64,000 nt of DNA. It comes from Kribbella qitaiheensis (GTDB lineage: Bacteria > Actinomycetota > Actinomycetes > Propionibacteriales > Kribbellaceae). Location: positions 5,270,001 to 5,334,000 of the forward strand of contig NZ_CP043661.1 in NCBI RefSeq assembly GCF_014217565.1, given 5' to 3'. Below the pieces are notes generated by a model, which saw only the letters and a list, made by a program, of their open reading frames with translations, searched no databases and was not told the DNA's origin. Below, piece by piece: positions 61,051-64,000 of this stretch. The position numbers were made by a program, and so were the translations under genes. The first letter of the stretch is position 1. Every line of letters starts with the position of its first letter.

Positions 61051-61399
61051 TCGCGCTCCACTGCCCCGCGAATGGACGCCAGGCACGGCCCGGGGCGCGG
61101 CCGCACGGAGGCCGACGCTATCTGAGTCCCGGCTCAGCTCCGCCCCTCACCCCGTCAGGGCCGCCGGCTCAACTCCGCCTGTCACCTTCCCCCGGTCTCA
61201 TCGCTCACCCCGTCCGGGCTGCCGGGGCGGAGACCGTTGCGTTGGGCATGAGTCGCGGTATGGTGCCCCGTGTCGAAGCGCCACGGTCAGCCGCGGCGCG
61301 ACGCAGTACGACCTGCCGCGGCCACCCGGTCGCCGGGCAGGGGCCCGGTGGCAACGGGCCGATTTCACCCTGACCCTCTCGATACGGTGTGATTGGGCG

Positions 61400-63079
61400 A
61401 TGCGTCTACGTCTGCTCGGGGTATCCCTGTGTGCCCTCGGTTTCCTGGCCATGACCGGTGTCCAGGCCGGTGCGACCGGTGCTGGCAGCTCCGCCGACCC
61501 GGTGGTGACCAACTTCGACAGTGAGATCCGGGTCGAACGCGACGGCCTGCTCAAGGTCTCCGAGTCGTGGAAGCTGAGCAACGTGACCGGGACCTTCACC
61601 CGGTTCGTCGTCACCCGCGATCACCTCGCCGACGCCGTCGACCACGTGCAGAAGGTCGAGGACCTCGAGGTCAAGTCCGGCGGCCAGGTGCGCAAGAGCG
61701 AGCTGTCCGTCAAGGGCGACGTCACCTCCATCGCGGTGGCCGACGTCTCCGGGGACACCCAGCTGGACTTCACCTACACCGTCCGCGGCGCGGTCGCGAA
61801 GGTGCTGAACGGCACCGAGGTGCGGTTCGCCCCGCTCACCGGCGTGAACCTGACGATCCAGGACGCGAACATTGTCTTCAGCACGCCCGAGGTCTCGCAC
61901 GTCTCGTGCACCGCCGGCGCGCTGGACAGCAACACCCCGTGCACGCTCGCCCAGATCGGCGAGACGGCTGGTCCTACCTTCCGCCAGCAGGGCCTGCCGC
62001 CCGGCAACGTGGTCCGGATGACGGTCGGCTTCCCCGACGGCGAGATCGCTTCGAACACGATCGTGGAGTACCGCAAGACGTTCAAGCGGGCGTTCTCCAC
62101 CGACACCGCGCAGCTGATCACCGCGCTGCTGGTGCTGCTCCTCGGCGCGGGTGCGCTGCTCGCGCTCTACCGCCTGCGCGGTCGCGACCAGGTCGACCCG
62201 CGCCGCGTAGTACCGGCATCGTTGTTCAGCCTCGGCCAGGACACCAGGATCGACTTCACCCCGCCCGCCAACCTGCGGCCGGGTGAGGTGGGCACCCTGA
62301 TCGACGAGCGGATCGACCCGGTCGACGTGACCGCGACGATCATCGACTTGGCCGTCCGCGGCCACCTCACGATCACCGAGCTGGAGCACGAGTCGGAGTA
62401 CTCGCGCCCCGACTGGGAGCTCAAGCGCGTCGCCGGAGCGCCGTCGGAGGAACTCCAGCGTTACGAGAACGTCCTGATCCGCGCCATCTTCGGCGACTCC
62501 GATTCGGTGCTGGTCTCCGAGCTCGGCAAGCAGGTCCGGGCCGGTCTCAGCCAGGTGCAGGACGCCCTGTACGACGGCGTCGTCAAGCGCGGCTGGTTCA
62601 CCGAGCGTCCCGACCGCACCCGGTCGCTGTGGGCCACGATCGGGATCGCGGTCACTGTTGTCGGTGTCGTCGCCACGTTCGTGCTGGCGCTCTTCAGCAG
62701 CTGGGGTCTGCTCGGCCTCGCCATCACCGCGGTCGGCGTCGGCCTGCTGGTCATTGGCCGCCACATGCCGGCCAAGGCGCCTGCCGCCGGTCGGGTTCTC
62801 GGTCAGGTCGCCGCGATCCGCGGTGAGCTGCTTGAGATGGACGTCAGTGAACTCCCCACCGACCAGCACGCCGAACTCTGCTCCAGGGCACTCCCGTACG
62901 CCGTCGTACTCGGTGGCTCGGAGCGCTGGATCGACGCCCTGGTCGCCACGGACGTGGACGACGACGAGGACGAGGGCTTCCACTGGTACCGCGGGCCGCG
63001 GGGCTGGCACCTCCAGTACCTTCCCGACTCCCTCCGCAACCTCACCACGAACCTCACGGGCGCGCTCTTCACGCGCTGA
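61400..63079 (+). CDS. DUF2207 membrane protein, copy 2
   Basis: A 559-residue intact DUF2207 protein. Signal peptide about 1-25 (LLGVSLCALGFLAMTGVQAG), an outer beta-domain (FDSEIRVERDGLLKVSESWKL, LDFTYTVRGAV, VSCTAGALDSNTPCTL with a Cys pair), a helix (LITALLVLLLGAGALLALYRL), a cytoplasmic domain (DVTATIIDLAVRGHLTITELEHE), two further helices and the C-terminal ALPYAVVLGGSERWIDALVATD. It is the full-length counterpart of the frameshifted copy at 54798. It is divergent from paralogue D, repeating the layout of copy 1 and paralogue A. Confidence 0.9.
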   Translation: MRLRLLGVSLCALGFLAMTGVQAGATGAGSSADPVVTNFDSEIRVERDGLLKVSESWKLSNVTGTFTRFVVTRDHLADAVDHVQKVEDLEVKSGGQVRKSELSVKGDVTSIAVADVSGDTQLDFTYTVRGAVAKVLNGTEVRFAPLTGVNLTIQDANIVFSTPEVSHVSCTAGALDSNTPCTLAQIGETAGPTFRQQGLPPGNVVRMTVGFPDGEIASNTIVEYRKTFKRAFSTDTAQLITALLVLLLGAGALLALYRLRGRDQVDPRRVVPASLFSLGQDTRIDFTPPANLRPGEVGTLIDERIDPVDVTATIIDLAVRGHLTITELEHESEYSRPDWELKRVAGAPSEELQRYENVLIRAIFGDSDSVLVSELGKQVRAGLSQVQDALYDGVVKRGWFTERPDRTRSLWATIGIAVTVVGVVATFVLALFSSWGLLGLAITAVGVGLLVIGRHMPAKAPAAGRVLGQVAAIRGELLEMDVSELPTDQHAELCSRALPYAVVLGGSERWIDALVATDVDDDEDEGFHWYRGPRGWHLQYLPDSLRNLTTNLTGALFTR

Positions 63080-63151
63080 GCCGGTCTGTACGGCCGACAA
63101 CCACCTCGCTGGGCGCCGCCCAAGCAGAATCTGGTTTCTGGGCTTGAGAGG

Positions 63152-63193
63152 GGGAACCGCCCGTACGCCGCCCCCGGCATGCGGGCGGTTCCC
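63152..63193. terminator. Terminator between DUF2207 copy 2 and the C39-like peptidase
   Basis: GGGAACCGCCCG (63152-63163) pairs with CGGGCGGTTCCC (63182-63193), a perfect 12-bp stem with an 18-base loop, followed by GTTT on the plus strand. Confidence 0.8.
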
Positions 63194-63203
63194 GTTTGGG
63201 GGG

Positions 63204-64000
63204 CTACCAGTTCGCCTGGGCGGGGTGCGGGGGCAGTGGCTTGGTGGTGGGGTGGATGACGTACACGATGCCGCCCGAGTGAGGGATCCAGGCGTTCTCG
63301 AAGGCTTGGCGGTTGTAGACCGTGCGGACCTCGTCGTTGCTCTTGATCAGGTGTGAGGCCGGGTCGTTGACGATGACGTCGCCGTCGATGGTGAAGCCGA
63401 CGATGACCATCAGGTGGCCGTTCGTGCCGTAGCCGGCGCCGGGGAGCTCGTCCTTCTCGAACGACAGGGACGCCACCAACGGGATGCCGGCCTTGATGAA
63501 CTGCTCCGCCTCGGTGAGGGAGCGCAGCCGGGTGACGAAGGCGTCCAGGCCGCGCGTACCGGCGTACGCGGCGTTGAACGGCCAGTTGCCGGCGCCGTCG
63601 TAGTCGTAGTCGAAGACCGAGCGGGCGGAGTGGTCGACCTGTGGATCCGCGTACGCCGGGTCCACCCAGGCTGTCTCCGCCGGAGTCGGCCCAGCGCCGT
63701 AGTAGTCCAGCACCATCGCCGTGGACGTCGCGGAGCACCAGGCCTCGCCACCGCCGTCCCACTGCGGGTACTGCCCGATGTGTGTCTCCTGCGAGTACGT
63801 CGGTACTGCGAGCACGCGTCCCCAGGCGCCTCCGCGAGGACTGACCGGCACCGTCGCGTCCGACGGCAGACGGGACGCCATAGCGCCGACGGATCGCAGT
63901 ACAGGGGCGCTTGTCGTGCCTGCGAGGCGGTAGAGGGTCACCTTGAGGCGCCAGCGGTCCAGTGAGCGGCCGGGGCGGGCTACGAAGGTGTCGACGGACA
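63204..64000 (-). CDS. C39-like peptidase-fold protein, N-terminus cut by window edge
   Basis: At least 265 residues of a secreted-type C39_2 cysteine peptidase, and the frame stays open to the window end (SVDTFVARPGRSLDRWRLKV before VTLYRLAG). The catalytic Cys is in EAWCSATSTAMVLDYYG, the His in GHLMVIVGF and the Asp in VNDPAS. These features match the actinobacterial peptidase C39 family protein that usually has an N-terminal beta-domain and a signal peptide, both probably beyond the edge. The internal GTG at 63941 is not the start. Confidence 0.88.
   Translation of the reverse strand, partial: SVDTFVARPGRSLDRWRLKVTLYRLAGTTSAPVLRSVGAMASRLPSDATVPVSPRGGAWGRVLAVPTYSQETHIGQYPQWDGGGEAWCSATSTAMVLDYYGAGPTPAETAWVDPAYADPQVDHSARSVFDYDYDGAGNWPFNAAYAGTRGLDAFVTRLRSLTEAEQFIKAGIPLVASLSFEKDELPGAGYGTNGHLMVIVGFTIDGDVIVNDPASHLIKSNDEVRTVYNRQAFENAWIPHSGGIVYVIHPTTKPLPPHPAQANW

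Overview
The window reads as a chromosomal segment of a high-GC actinomycete, most likely a member of the Nocardioidaceae/Kribbellaceae (Kribbella-like). This is inferred from several features: mycothiol synthesis (mshA), F420-type and SseA-type genes, the CarD/IspD/IspF block, SenX3-RegX3-PhoU, an HbhA-type locus laid out as in mycobacteria, and many leaderless promoters in which a TANNNT box lies 6-8 bases before the start codon. I see no rRNA, tRNA, CRISPR array, insertion sequence or prophage.

Layout. 1-4.6 kb: a TetR/cupin pair, a thioredoxin, an RDD membrane protein and a sulfurtransferase operon (DUF4395, rhodanese, DUF1416) preceded by a leaderless Cys-rich leader peptide. 4.7-12.8 kb: a secreted protein, dtd, a BKACE enzyme, a cytochrome b/molybdopterin oxidoreductase, a very acidic repeat protein, a DsrE protein and a nitrobindin-like protein. 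12.9-18.6 kb: a CitB-type two-component system next to dctA, an LLM oxidoreductase and ygfZ. 18.8-24.4 kb: an asparaginase, XRE/HbhA/DUF2516, a cupin regulator, a His-repeat methyltransferase and a broken MFS transporter. 24.7-32.6 kb: two L,D-transpeptidases around a macro-domain protein, typA, and regulators with two SDRs. 32.6-45.2 kb: a conserved core block (mshA, ybjN-like, gpmA, phoU, senX3, regX3, carD, ispD, ispF) interrupted by a TetR/FAD monooxygenase pair, a lone LanC-like cyclase and an iron-regulated siderophore-binding lipoprotein. 45.2-48.1 kb: a DinB-ankyrin protein, a nitrilase-type amidohydrolase and a LysR regulator. 48.1-53.4 kb: a large polyamino-acid synthetase (Pls family) coupled to an M1 aminopeptidase. 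53.5-63.1 kb: four paralogous membrane-anchored zinc metallopeptidases interleaved with two DUF2207 membrane proteins. The right edge cuts a C39-like peptidase.

Main points. The Pls-type enzyme has an adenylation pocket read by hand as D-A-E-S-I-G-T-V-V-K, a lysine-type code, so an epsilon-poly-lysine-like product is the leading hypothesis. One of the four metallopeptidases has lost the first zinc histidine (HExxH to RExxH). Seven genes, including ispF, are broken by exactly one extra base, and in every case the extra base can be placed in a GGCC site (GGGCC or GGCCC). This looks like a systematic sequence error at one motif and not gene decay. The MFS gene is different: it carries six copies of a 7-bp repeat, a candidate slippage site, and it also lacks its 3' end.
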